From: Actinomycetales bacterium Ga0077552 | GTDB lineage: Bacteria; Actinomycetota; Actinomycetes; Actinomycetales; Microbacteriaceae | Length of the DNA: 13,158 nt | Assembly (NCBI GenBank): GCA_001464255.1 | Contig: LNFD01000141.1 | Coordinates: forward strand, 1 to 13,158 | Reading direction: 5' to 3' | In this document: positions 1 through 6,157 of the stretch, one piece after another | How positions within the stretch are numbered: position 1 is the stretch's first letter | Layout: every line of letters starts with the position of its first letter | The notes under the pieces: model-generated | Told to the model about the DNA's origin: nothing | What the model saw: only the letters and a program-made list of their open reading frames with translations | Database searches by the model: none | Made by a program: the position numbers and the translations under genes

Positions 1-545
1 CCGAGGTGATCGACCGCATCGAGCGCGTCGTCATGATGGGCGGCGCGGTCGGCACGGGCAACGCGACGGCCGCCGCCGAGTTCAACGTCTGGCACGACCC
101 CGAGGCCGCCGCAATCGTGCTCGGCGCGGGCCTCGACGTGCTCATGTACGGACTCGAGCCCTTCTACCGCGTGGGGGTCTCGCACGACGACGTGCAGCGA
201 CTGCTCGCCGCCGAGGGTTCGGCCCCGCGCCTCGCGGGCGCGCTGCTCACCCACCTCATCGGCATCGACGCGACCGAGGAGCGCGTGGCCGACGACCGCG
301 TCGCGATCGGCGACGCCGGTGCCGTGTGCGCCGCGATCGACCCCTGGCCCCTCGTGACGCGCGTCGCGCCCGTCGAGGTGGCGCTCGCGCCGGGGGCCAC
401 CCGAGGGCAGACGATCGTCGACCTGCGCACGATGGTGGGCGCCGACATCTCCGCCGCCCGCGACGCCGTGCCCGCGACCGTCGTGCTCGACGTCGACCCC
501 GAGCCCTACCGGCGGCTGTTCCTCGACGCCCTGCTCGGCCCGTGA
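1..545 (+). CDS. Nucleoside hydrolase (IUNH family), 5'-truncated by the window edge
   Basis: This is the C-terminal 180 or so residues of a ribonucleoside N-glycosidase. The family cleaves nucleosides to base plus ribose in the cytosol for purine/pyrimidine salvage. The reading frame is open from base 3 to the TGA at 543-545. Visible family marks are the VVMMGGA strand, then AEFNVWHDPEAA, whose Glu and Asn match the ribose-contacting pair of the family, and a late GDAGAVCAAIDP segment. In well-studied members the late segment reads HDALAVA. Here the Asp (312-314), a calcium ligand, is kept, but the His that acts as proton donor in the Crithidia enzyme is Gly (309-311). Substrate cannot be predicted. 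The N-terminal DxDxxxDD calcium motif lies outside the window. The stop overlaps the GTG of the next gene, so the two are probably one operon. Confidence 0.9.
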   Translation, partial: EVIDRIERVVMMGGAVGTGNATAAAEFNVWHDPEAAAIVLGAGLDVLMYGLEPFYRVGVSHDDVQRLLAAEGSAPRLAGALLTHLIGIDATEERVADDRVAIGDAGAVCAAIDPWPLVTRVAPVEVALAPGATRGQTIVDLRTMVGADISAARDAVPATVVLDVDPEPYRRLFLDALLGP

Positions 546-1897
546 GCGACGTCGTCGGGCAGCTGCGCGCGGCCGTCGGCGACGCCGTGTCGACCGAGCC
601 CGGTGAGCTCGAGGCGGCGCGCGCCGACAAGTCGGGCCAGCGCTCCCCCACCGCACCGCTCGCGGTCGTCTCGGCCCGCACGGTCGAGCACGTGCAGGCC
701 GTGCTGCGGATCGCGCACGAGCATCGCGTGCCCGTCGTGCCGCGCGGTGCCGGGACGGGACTCACGGGCGGCGCCATGGCCGGCGCGGGCGAGCTCGTGC
801 TCTCGACGGCCAGGATGACCCGCATTCTCGAGATCGACGAGGCCGACCAGGTGGCGGTCGTCGAGCCGGGCATCCTGAACGCCGACCTCAACCGCGCCCT
901 CGAACCGCTCGGGCTGCGCTGGGCGCCCGACCCCGCGAGCCGCGAGATCTCGAGCGTCGGCGGCAACATCGCGACGAACGCCGGCGGGCTGCTGTGCGCC
1001 AAGTACGGCGTGACGCGCGAGGCCGTGCTCGGGCTCGACGTCGTGCTCGCCGACGGCACCCTGATGCGCCTCGGGCACCGCACGATCAAGGGCGTCACGG
1101 GCCTCGACCTCACGGCGCTCATGATCGGGTCGGAGGGCACCCTCGGCGTCATCGTCGGCGCGACCCTGAAGCTCACCCGGCTGCCGACCGGGACGGTCGC
1201 CACGATCGGCGCCACCTTCCCGACGATCGAGGAGGCAGCCGAGGCCTCGGCGGCGATCGCGGCGGCCCGCATCCGCCCCGCCGCGATGGAGCTGCTCGAC
1301 CCCGTCGCCCTCGCCGCCATCCTGCGCCACCTCGGCCTGCCCGACGACGCCCCCGGCACCGCGCACCTGCTCGTGCAGACCGACGGCGGGGCCGCCGAGG
1401 AGGAGGCCCGTGCGGCGCTCGCGATCATCACGGCGCTCGGCGGCACCGCCAGCATGACGACCGACCCCGTGGAGGGCGAGCGGATGCTCGCCGTGCGCCG
1501 CGCGATGCACCCCGCCATGGAGGCACTGGGTCAGGTGCTCATCGAAGACATCGCCGTGCCGCGCTCGCAGCTGCCCGCGATGTTCGCGGCGATCCGGCAG
1601 ATCGGCGACCGTCACGGCATCGCCATCCCGACCGTCGCGCACGCGGGCGACGGCAACCTGCACCCGAACCTCGTCTACCAGGGCGACGAGGTGCCGGAGG
1701 CGGTGTGGGTAGCCGCGGGCGAGCTCTTCGAGGCCGCCCTCGCGCTTGGCGGCACGCTCACGGGCGAGCACGGCATCGGCACGCTCAAGCGGCGCTGGCT
1801 CGCCGACGAGCTCGGTGAGCCGCAGGTCGAACTGCAGCGGCGCCTCAAGGCGGCGTTCGACCCCCGGGGCATCCTCAACCCCGGCAAGGTCTTCTAG
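542..1897 (+). CDS. FAD-linked oxidase, GlcD / D-lactate dehydrogenase family
   Basis: A 451-residue flavoprotein of the VAO/PCMH type that oxidises 2-hydroxy acids such as glycolate, D-lactate or D-2-hydroxyglutarate to 2-oxo acids. The GTG start at 542 overlaps the preceding TGA (GTGA) and gives the usual length; there is no clear Shine-Dalgarno, so translational coupling is likely. The FAD-binding half shows PRGAGTGLTGG, SSVGGNIATNAGG and LMIGSEGTLGVI. The C-terminal cap has HAGDGNLHPN, GEHGIGTLKRRWL and the closing FDPRGILNPGKVF, all typical of GlcD-like enzymes. No GlcE or GlcF partner and no FeS domain is present nearby, so it is either a stand-alone enzyme or uses an unlinked electron acceptor. 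The substrate is undetermined. Its TAG stop is interlocked with that of the gene on the other strand. Confidence 0.93.
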   Translation: MSDVVGQLRAAVGDAVSTEPGELEAARADKSGQRSPTAPLAVVSARTVEHVQAVLRIAHEHRVPVVPRGAGTGLTGGAMAGAGELVLSTARMTRILEIDEADQVAVVEPGILNADLNRALEPLGLRWAPDPASREISSVGGNIATNAGGLLCAKYGVTREAVLGLDVVLADGTLMRLGHRTIKGVTGLDLTALMIGSEGTLGVIVGATLKLTRLPTGTVATIGATFPTIEEAAEASAAIAAARIRPAAMELLDPVALAAILRHLGLPDDAPGTAHLLVQTDGGAAEEEARAALAIITALGGTASMTTDPVEGERMLAVRRAMHPAMEALGQVLIEDIAVPRSQLPAMFAAIRQIGDRHGIAIPTVAHAGDGNLHPNLVYQGDEVPEAVWVAAGELFEAALALGGTLTGEHGIGTLKRRWLADELGEPQVELQRRLKAAFDPRGILNPGKVF

Positions 1898-2613
1898 CCC
1901 GCGAGCACCGCGACGTACACGCCGTTGCGCGAGACGCCCCCCGTGATCGGGTTGTCGAACGCGACGGAGTGCCCCTCGACGCGGGCGAAGACCGCGCGCA
2001 GCGCCTCGAGGAACGACTCCTCGGGCGGGTCGTCTGACCACAGGGCGAAGACGCCCCCGGGCCGCAGGTGCGCGGCGAGCCGGCGCAGCCCCTCGACCGT
2101 GTACAGGTCGGCGTGCGAGGGGTCGAGCGTGAACGTCGGCGAGTGGTCGACATCGAGCAGGATGGCGTCGAGCGGCGCGGGCAGCGGCCCGGCTGCATCC
2201 GGTGCCGCGCGCATCAGGGCGAAGAAGTCGGCGTGCACGAGCCGCGTGCGCTCGTCGTCGACGAGCGTCCCCGACACCGGCAGCAGGCGGCGCTCGTGCC
2301 AGGAGATGACGGCGGGCAGGGCATCCACGACCGTCATCGTCGCGACGCGCCCATCGCGCAGGGCGGCCACGGCCGTGTAGCCGAGCCCGAGCCCGCCGAC
2401 CACGATGTCGAGCGCGTCGCGGCCCGCGGGCACAGCGGCGAGGCCGAGGTCGCTCAGTGCCTCCTCTGCCACCGTGAAGAGGCTCGACATGAGGTACTCG
2501 TCGCCGAGCTTGACCTCGAAGACGTCGCGCCCGACCACGGGCTCGTGCCGACGCCGCAGAGTGAGCTCGCCCATGGGCGTCTGCTCATGGGCGAGCTCCT
2601 CGAAGCGGAGCAT
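1894..2613 (-). CDS. Spermidine synthase-like protein (class I SAM-dependent methyltransferase fold)
   Basis: A 239-residue protein with the Rossmann fold shared by polyamine aminopropyltransferases and class I methyltransferases. The glycine-rich motif I, DIVVGGLGLGYTAVAAL, lies at residues 69-85. An acidic strand end, TVVDALP, is at 94-100 and an aspartate-rich strand, DAILLDVDHSP, at 149-159. LRPGGVFALWSD at 183-194 is the usual post-core strand. Actinobacterial relatives are often annotated as spermidine synthase, but classical SpeE proteins are near 280 residues and carry a substrate-binding N-terminal barrel that is reduced here, so true polyamine synthesis is doubtful. The ATG at 2613 overlaps the TGA of the upstream dehydrogenase gene by one base (TGATG), so it is cotranscribed and probably read by reinitiation. 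The only purine-rich stretch is weak and distant. Confidence 0.85.
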   Translation of the reverse strand: MLRFEELAHEQTPMGELTLRRRHEPVVGRDVFEVKLGDEYLMSSLFTVAEEALSDLGLAAVPAGRDALDIVVGGLGLGYTAVAALRDGRVATMTVVDALPAVISWHERRLLPVSGTLVDDERTRLVHADFFALMRAAPDAAGPLPAPLDAILLDVDHSPTFTLDPSHADLYTVEGLRRLAAHLRPGGVFALWSDDPPEESFLEALRAVFARVEGHSVAFDNPITGGVSRNGVYVAVLAG

Positions 2614-3983
2614 CAGGCGATGCGGATCATCTTCTTGTTGACGAACTCGTCGATGCCGAGCGTGCCGAGCTCGCGGCCCGAACCCGAGCGCTTGATGCCG
2701 CCGAAGGGCAGCTCGGGGCTGTCGGCGAGCACGCAGTTGACGTAGACCATGCCCGCGTCGATCTTGTCGGCGACGCGCGCGGCCTGGGCCTCGTCGGTCG
2801 TGAAGAGGTACGAGCCGAGGCCGAACGGGGTATCGTTCGCGAGCTCGACCGCCTCGTCCTCGTTGCGCACCTTGAAGACCTGCGCGACGGGGCCGAAGAA
2901 CTCCTCGTAGTAGGCGTCGTTGCCGGGCTTCACGTCGGCGAGCACCGTCGAGGTGAAGAAGTTGCCCTCGCGCGTACCGCCCGTGAGCACCGTGGCGCCA
3001 CCCGCGACGGCGCGCTTCACCTGGTCTTCCAGACCCTCGGCGGCGCTGGTCGACGAGAGCGGCCCGTAGGCGCCGCCCTCGACCATGGGGTCGCTCGCCT
3101 GCGTGCCCGACATGGCCGCGACGAACTTCTCGAGGAAGGCGTCGTACAGCTCCTCCACCACGATGAAGCGCTTGGCGCCGTTGCACGACTGCCCGCTGTT
3201 GTCGAGGCGCGCGTTCGTGGCCATCTCCACGGTCGCGTCGAGGTCGTCGGTGCTCAGCAGGATGAAGGGGTCGCTGCCGCCGAGCTCGAGCACGACCTTC
3301 TTGAGGTGGCGGCCCGCCTGCTCGGCGACCGCCGCACCGGCGCGCTCCGAGCCCGTGAGCGAGACGCCCTGCACGCGCGGGTCGGCGATGATCGTCGAGA
3401 CCTGGTCGGTCGTGGCGTAGAGGTTCGTGTAGGCGCCGACCGGGAACCCGGCCTCGGCGAAGATCTCGTGGATCGCCATGGCCGACTCGGGGCACTGCGC
3501 GGCGTGCTTGAGCAGGATGGTGTTGCCGAGGATGAGGTTGGGGCCGGCGAACCGCGCCACCTGGTAGTACGGGAAGTTCCACGGCATGATGCCGAGCAGC
3601 ACGCCCATGGCGCTCTTGCGGATGAACGCCGAGCCCTCGCTGCCCTCCGCGAGCGCGATGGGCTCGTCTTTCAGCAGCTCGGGGCCGTTGTCGGCGTAGT
3701 ACTGGTAGATGTCGGCCGAGAAGTCGACCTCGCCGAGGGCGTCGCCGATCGGCTTGCCCATCTCGCGCACGATGATCTCGGCGAGGTGCTGGCGACGCTG
3801 CCGGTGAAGGTCGGCGACCGTGCCGATGAGCTGGGCGCGCTCCTCGACGGTCGTCGAGCGCGACCAGCCGCGGTAGGCGGTGAACGCGCCGTCGATCGCG
3901 GTGGCGACGTCGGCGTCGGTCGCGGTCGGGTACGACCGGAGCATCTCGCCGGTGGCGGGGTTGATCACTGCGTACTTGCTCAT
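2613..3983 (-). CDS. gabD: NAD(P)-dependent aldehyde dehydrogenase, succinate-semialdehyde dehydrogenase (GabD1/Sad) type
   Basis: A 456-residue ALDH-superfamily enzyme, expected to oxidise succinate semialdehyde (possibly also glutarate semialdehyde) to the diacid with NAD(P)+. All catalytic marks are present: Asn136 in MPWNFPYY, Lys159 in LLKHA, the cofactor loop TGSERAGAAV at 210-219, Glu233 in LELGGSDPF, nucleophile Cys267 in GQSCNGAKR, and Glu361 in EEFFGPVA. The LKHA, LELGGSDPF and CNGAKRFIV wording resembles E. coli Sad/YneI and mycobacterial GabD1, and the length fits both. ATG 3983 is chosen because GAGGAG lies 6 bases upstream; an upstream in-frame start at 4013 would add a non-conserved peptide and bypass this site. 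The gene heads a two-gene unit with the methyltransferase-like protein. No GABA transaminase is nearby, so the aldehyde source is unknown. Confidence 0.93.
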   Translation of the reverse strand: MSKYAVINPATGEMLRSYPTATDADVATAIDGAFTAYRGWSRSTTVEERAQLIGTVADLHRQRRQHLAEIIVREMGKPIGDALGEVDFSADIYQYYADNGPELLKDEPIALAEGSEGSAFIRKSAMGVLLGIMPWNFPYYQVARFAGPNLILGNTILLKHAAQCPESAMAIHEIFAEAGFPVGAYTNLYATTDQVSTIIADPRVQGVSLTGSERAGAAVAEQAGRHLKKVVLELGGSDPFILLSTDDLDATVEMATNARLDNSGQSCNGAKRFIVVEELYDAFLEKFVAAMSGTQASDPMVEGGAYGPLSSTSAAEGLEDQVKRAVAGGATVLTGGTREGNFFTSTVLADVKPGNDAYYEEFFGPVAQVFKVRNEDEAVELANDTPFGLGSYLFTTDEAQAARVADKIDAGMVYVNCVLADSPELPFGGIKRSGSGRELGTLGIDEFVNKKMIRIA

Positions 3984-3995
3984 GGGGGGCTCCTC
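3984..3995 (-). promoter_or_regulatory. Shine-Dalgarno fixing the gabD start
   Basis: Read on the minus strand, GAGGAG is followed by six C residues and then the ATG at 3983. This is ideal spacing and decides between the start at 3983 and the upstream in-frame codon at 4013. Unlike several neighbouring genes, this one therefore appears to have a normal leader. Confidence 0.7.
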
Positions 3996-4044
3996 GTTGA
4001 CTCGATGGTGCACGCGGCGCTCTCCTGATCGCGGTGGCCGCGGT

Positions 4045-4056
4045 GCGCACGTGCGC
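4045..4056. promoter_or_regulatory. Perfect 12-bp palindrome upstream of gabD
   Basis: GCGCACGTGCGC is a perfect dyad in the 180-bp gap between gabD (minus) and the EI24 gene (plus). On the minus strand a TAnnnT hexamer (TAGGCT, 4064-4059) lies 2 bp upstream of it, so the palindrome would fall near the transcription start of gabD, a possible operator position. G+C-rich dyads of this length arise by chance in such genomes, and no regulator gene is adjacent. Confidence 0.3.
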
Positions 4057-4083
4057 CCAGCCTAGGGTCAGCCGAGGGCCGCT

Positions 4084-4145
4084 CGCATCGCCACGGTGGA
4101 GATTCCCGGCGCTTTCTTCGCCAGACCGTACAGCGCATCGCCACG
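4084..4145. repeat. 12-bp direct repeat, two copies 50 bp apart, upstream of the EI24 gene
   Basis: CGCATCGCCACG occurs at 4084-4095 and again, identically, at 4134-4145. The copies have the same orientation and a 50-bp period, close to five helical turns, and lie just upstream of the putative -10 of the EI24 gene. They could be paired regulator sites or coincidence. Confidence 0.3.
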
Positions 4146-4150
4146 CCGTC

Positions 4151-4156
4151 TACAGT
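4151..4156 (+). promoter_or_regulatory. Putative -10 hexamer for leaderless EI24 mRNA
   Basis: TACAGT ends 7 bases before the ATG at 4164, the spacing expected if transcription begins at the A of the start codon. No Shine-Dalgarno lies upstream of that ATG. An in-frame GTG at 4155 would fall inside this hexamer, which argues against it as the start. No good -35 box is seen. Confidence 0.5.
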
Positions 4157-4163
4157 GGCCGAC

Positions 4164-4946
4164 ATGAAGCGGATGCGGCGGGTCGTGCGCGAGCTGCTCG
4201 CGGGCGCCGCTCTCGTGCCGCGGGGGTTCGGATTCTGGCGCCGCCGCCCCGGCGTGATGGCCCTCGGCATGCTGCCGGCGATCATCGCGGGCGCGCTCAT
4301 CGCCGCCGTGCTCATCGCCCTCGGCCTCAACGTCGAGGCCCTCGCGCAGGCGGTCACCCCCTTCGCCGACGACTGGGCCGAGCGCGATCGCGGCGTGCTG
4401 CGAACCCTGCTGGCCCTCGTGATCGTGGCGGGGGCGATCATCGGCACGGTCTACACCTTCACGACCCTCACCCTCCTCATCGGCGACCCGTTCTACGAGC
4501 GCATCTGGCGGGCTGCGGAGGACGAGCTCGGCGGCTTCACGCCCTCGCCCGTGCGCTTCTGGCGCTCGGCAGGCGACGGGGTCGTGCTCGTGCTGCGCGC
4601 GCTGGGCTACGCGCTGCTCACGGCCCTCGTCGGGCTGATCCCCGTCGTCGGGTCGGTCTCGGCGGCCGTGCTCGGCCCCGTGCTCGCCGGGCACCTCATC
4701 GCGCGCGAGCTCACGACGCGCCCCTTCGAGGCCCGGGGCATCACGGCGTCGGAGCGCGCCCGGCTGCTGCGGGGCTCGCGCGCCCGCGAGCTCGGCTTCG
4801 GCATCGCGACGCAGCTGTTCTTCCTCATCCCCGGCGGTGCGATCGCCGTCATGCCCGCGGCCGTCGTCGGGGCCGCGCACCTCGCGCGCTCGGTCCTCGA
4901 GCGGGCGGCGCGCGAGCAGACCGCGACCGAGCCGCCGCCGGTCTAG
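4164..4946 (+). CDS. EI24 domain-containing integral membrane protein
   Basis: A 260-residue membrane protein of the EI24/CysZ-like family. Bacterial members include the sulfate transporter CysZ, but most actinobacterial ones have no assigned role. After a basic N-terminus (MKRMRRVVRE) come hydrophobic spans at about residues 31-55, 79-106, 137-158, 160-182 and 209-245, with the conserved LIGDPFYERIW turn at 105-115. That turn and the LIPVVGS segment at 158-164 are recognisable family features. The arrangement suggests insertion in the cytoplasmic membrane with a short polar C-terminal tail. No cysteine-biosynthesis gene is near, so a sulfate role is not supported. It is transcribed alone and stops in an interlocked CTAG with the CoA-transferase gene. 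Confidence 0.85.
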   Translation: MKRMRRVVRELLAGAALVPRGFGFWRRRPGVMALGMLPAIIAGALIAAVLIALGLNVEALAQAVTPFADDWAERDRGVLRTLLALVIVAGAIIGTVYTFTTLTLLIGDPFYERIWRAAEDELGGFTPSPVRFWRSAGDGVVLVLRALGYALLTALVGLIPVVGSVSAAVLGPVLAGHLIARELTTRPFEARGITASERARLLRGSRARELGFGIATQLFFLIPGGAIAVMPAAVVGAAHLARSVLERAAREQTATEPPPV

Positions 4947-4954
4947 TCGACCGG
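4938..4954. terminator. Inverted repeat spanning the interlocked stop codons (possible bidirectional terminator)
   Basis: CCGGTC (4938-4943) and GACCGG (4949-4954) are perfect inverted repeats separated by TAGTC. The structure contains both TAG stops of the convergent genes, and no other terminator-like sequence separates them. The stem is only 6 bp and there is no T-tract on either side, so it would be at best a weak or factor-assisted terminator. Confidence 0.35.
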
Positions 4955-6088
4955 GGCGCTCAGCCAGGCCCGCAACGCCGCGCCGTGCTCGTCGAGCGCG
5001 GGCGGCGCCGTCGGCGGGGCCGGCGCGAAGGCCGAGTAGCGCACGGGGTGCGCGAGCTGCTCCGGATGCTCCGGCCCCACCCCCACGGTCGGCTCGAGCC
5101 CGAGCTTCCGGGCGAGCGCGAGCGCCCCGTCGACGCCGTTCACGGTGCCGGCGGGCACCCCGGCGCCGAGCATCCGCGTCGCCCAGGCCGCGGCATCGTC
5201 GGTGGCCAGCAGCGCCTCGAGCGCGCCCTGCAGGGCATCGCGATGCTCGACCCGCGCGGGGTTGGTCGCGAAGCGCGGGTCGCTCGCCAGCGCGGGATCG
5301 CCCAGCACCGCGCACAGGGCCGCGAACTGCGCGTCGTTGCCCACCGCCACGGCGATGAGCTCGTCGCGGCAGCGCAGCGTCTCGTAGGGGGCGATCGAGG
5401 GGTGGCGGTTGCCGAGCGCGCGCGGGGCCATGCCCGTGGCGAGGTACGAGCCGGCCTGGTTGGCGAGCGAGGCGATGAGGCTCGAGAGCAGGGCGACCTC
5501 GACGTGCTGGCCGGTGCCCGAGCGCTCGCGGTGCAGCAGCGCGGCGAGCACGCCCATGACGGCGTGGTTGGCGGCGAGCAGGTCGACCATGGCCACGCCG
5601 ACCTTGCGGGGCTCTCCCCCGGGGTCGCCCGTGATGCTCATGAGCCCGCCGAGCGCCTGCACGAGGAAGTCGTACCCGGGCATGGCCGCGCCCTCCCCCG
5701 TCGACCCGAACCCGGTGATCGAGCAGTAGACGACCCGGGGGTTGCGGGCGAGCACGCTCGCGGCGTCGAGGCCGAAGCGCTCGAGGGCGCCGGTGCGGTA
5801 GTTCTCGAGCACGATGTCGGCGCGGTCGACGAGCTCGCGCGCGAGGGCGAGATCGGCCGGGTCGCCGAAGTCGAGCGCGATCGACTGCTTCGATCGGTTC
5901 GCGGCCTCGAAGTAGGCGCTCGATGATCCGGCCCACGGCGGCCCCCACGCGCGGGTCTCGTCGCCCGCGCCGGGGCGCTCGACCTTGATGACGCGCGCGC
6001 CCAGGTCGGCGAGCATGACGGCGGCGGTCGGGCCGGCGAGCACGCGGCTGAGGTCGGCCACGAGCATCCCGTCGAGGGGTCGGATCAT
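4943..6088 (-). CDS. Class III (CaiB/BaiF family) CoA-transferase, probable succinyl-CoA:glutarate type
   Basis: A 381-residue family III CoA-transferase, which moves CoA between carboxylic acids through an aspartyl-CoA thioester. The N-terminus has VADLSRVLAGPTAAVMLADLGA and IKVERPGAGDETR (residues 10-46), the usual opening. NRSKQSIALDF (64-74) and VLENYRTG (93-100) follow. Asp169 in VAMVDLLAANHA is the catalytic aspartate, at the same number as in formyl-CoA transferase. The length is about normal for the family. Family membership is certain; the substrate is inferred from the divergent partner, a glutaryl-CoA dehydrogenase, a pairing consistent with glutarate to glutaryl-CoA conversion at the expense of succinyl-CoA. 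ATG 6088 has TACAGT six bases upstream and no Shine-Dalgarno, suggesting a leaderless transcript. Confidence 0.9.
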   Translation of the reverse strand: MIRPLDGMLVADLSRVLAGPTAAVMLADLGARVIKVERPGAGDETRAWGPPWAGSSSAYFEAANRSKQSIALDFGDPADLALARELVDRADIVLENYRTGALERFGLDAASVLARNPRVVYCSITGFGSTGEGAAMPGYDFLVQALGGLMSITGDPGGEPRKVGVAMVDLLAANHAVMGVLAALLHRERSGTGQHVEVALLSSLIASLANQAGSYLATGMAPRALGNRHPSIAPYETLRCRDELIAVAVGNDAQFAALCAVLGDPALASDPRFATNPARVEHRDALQGALEALLATDDAAAWATRMLGAGVPAGTVNGVDGALALARKLGLEPTVGVGPEHPEQLAHPVRYSAFAPAPPTAPPALDEHGAALRAWLSAPVD

Positions 6089-6094
6089 GCGCCT

Positions 6095-6100
6095 ACTGTA
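6095..6100 (-). promoter_or_regulatory. Putative -10 hexamer for leaderless CoA-transferase mRNA
   Basis: On the minus strand TACAGT is followed by AGGCGC and the ATG at 6088, a 6-base gap. On the plus strand the overlapping TACTGT (6094-6099) could serve the divergent acyl-CoA dehydrogenase gene, which has a leader with its own ribosome binding site. The two promoters would then overlap physically. Confidence 0.5.
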
Positions 6101-6110
6101 CAAGTGGACA
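6097..6110. promoter_or_regulatory. Imperfect 14-bp dyad in the divergent glutarate-gene promoter
   Basis: TGTACAAGTGGACA reads as TGTnCA-NN-TGnACA, an inverted repeat with 5 of 7 positions symmetric per arm. It overlaps the -10 of the CoA-transferase gene and lies next to the possible -10 of the dehydrogenase gene. One bound repressor could therefore close both promoters. Form and position are compatible with a GntR- or TetR-type operator, but no regulator gene is in the window. Confidence 0.35.
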
Positions 6111-6145
6111 AAAGCCGGGGCGCGCGGCACGATGAGGGTGTTCCC

Positions 6146-6152
6146 GGAAGGA
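6146..6152 (+). promoter_or_regulatory. Shine-Dalgarno fixing the gcdH start
   Basis: GGAAGGA lies 5 bases before ATG 6158. It decides against the upstream in-frame ATG at 6104, which would add 18 residues unlike the family N-terminus and has no such site. Confidence 0.7.
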
Positions 6153-6157
6153 CCGTC

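Noticed and set aside
506..2041. Long minus-strand open frame of about 510 codons opposite the GlcD-like gene
   Set aside because: It is antisense to a well-supported gene, with low-complexity Arg/Gly/Ala composition typical of reverse-frame translation of G+C-rich DNA and no recognisable domain.
2614..4050. Upstream in-frame extension of the spermidine-synthase-like protein to about 718 residues
   Set aside because: The extension is an off-frame reading of gabD, Arg-rich and without domain features. The ATG at 2613, coupled to the gabD stop, gives a normal protein.
4034..5926. Plus-strand open frame of 630 codons across the EI24 and CoA-transferase genes
   Set aside because: It is a shadow frame of two real genes, with Arg/Ala/Gly-rich, domain-free translation.
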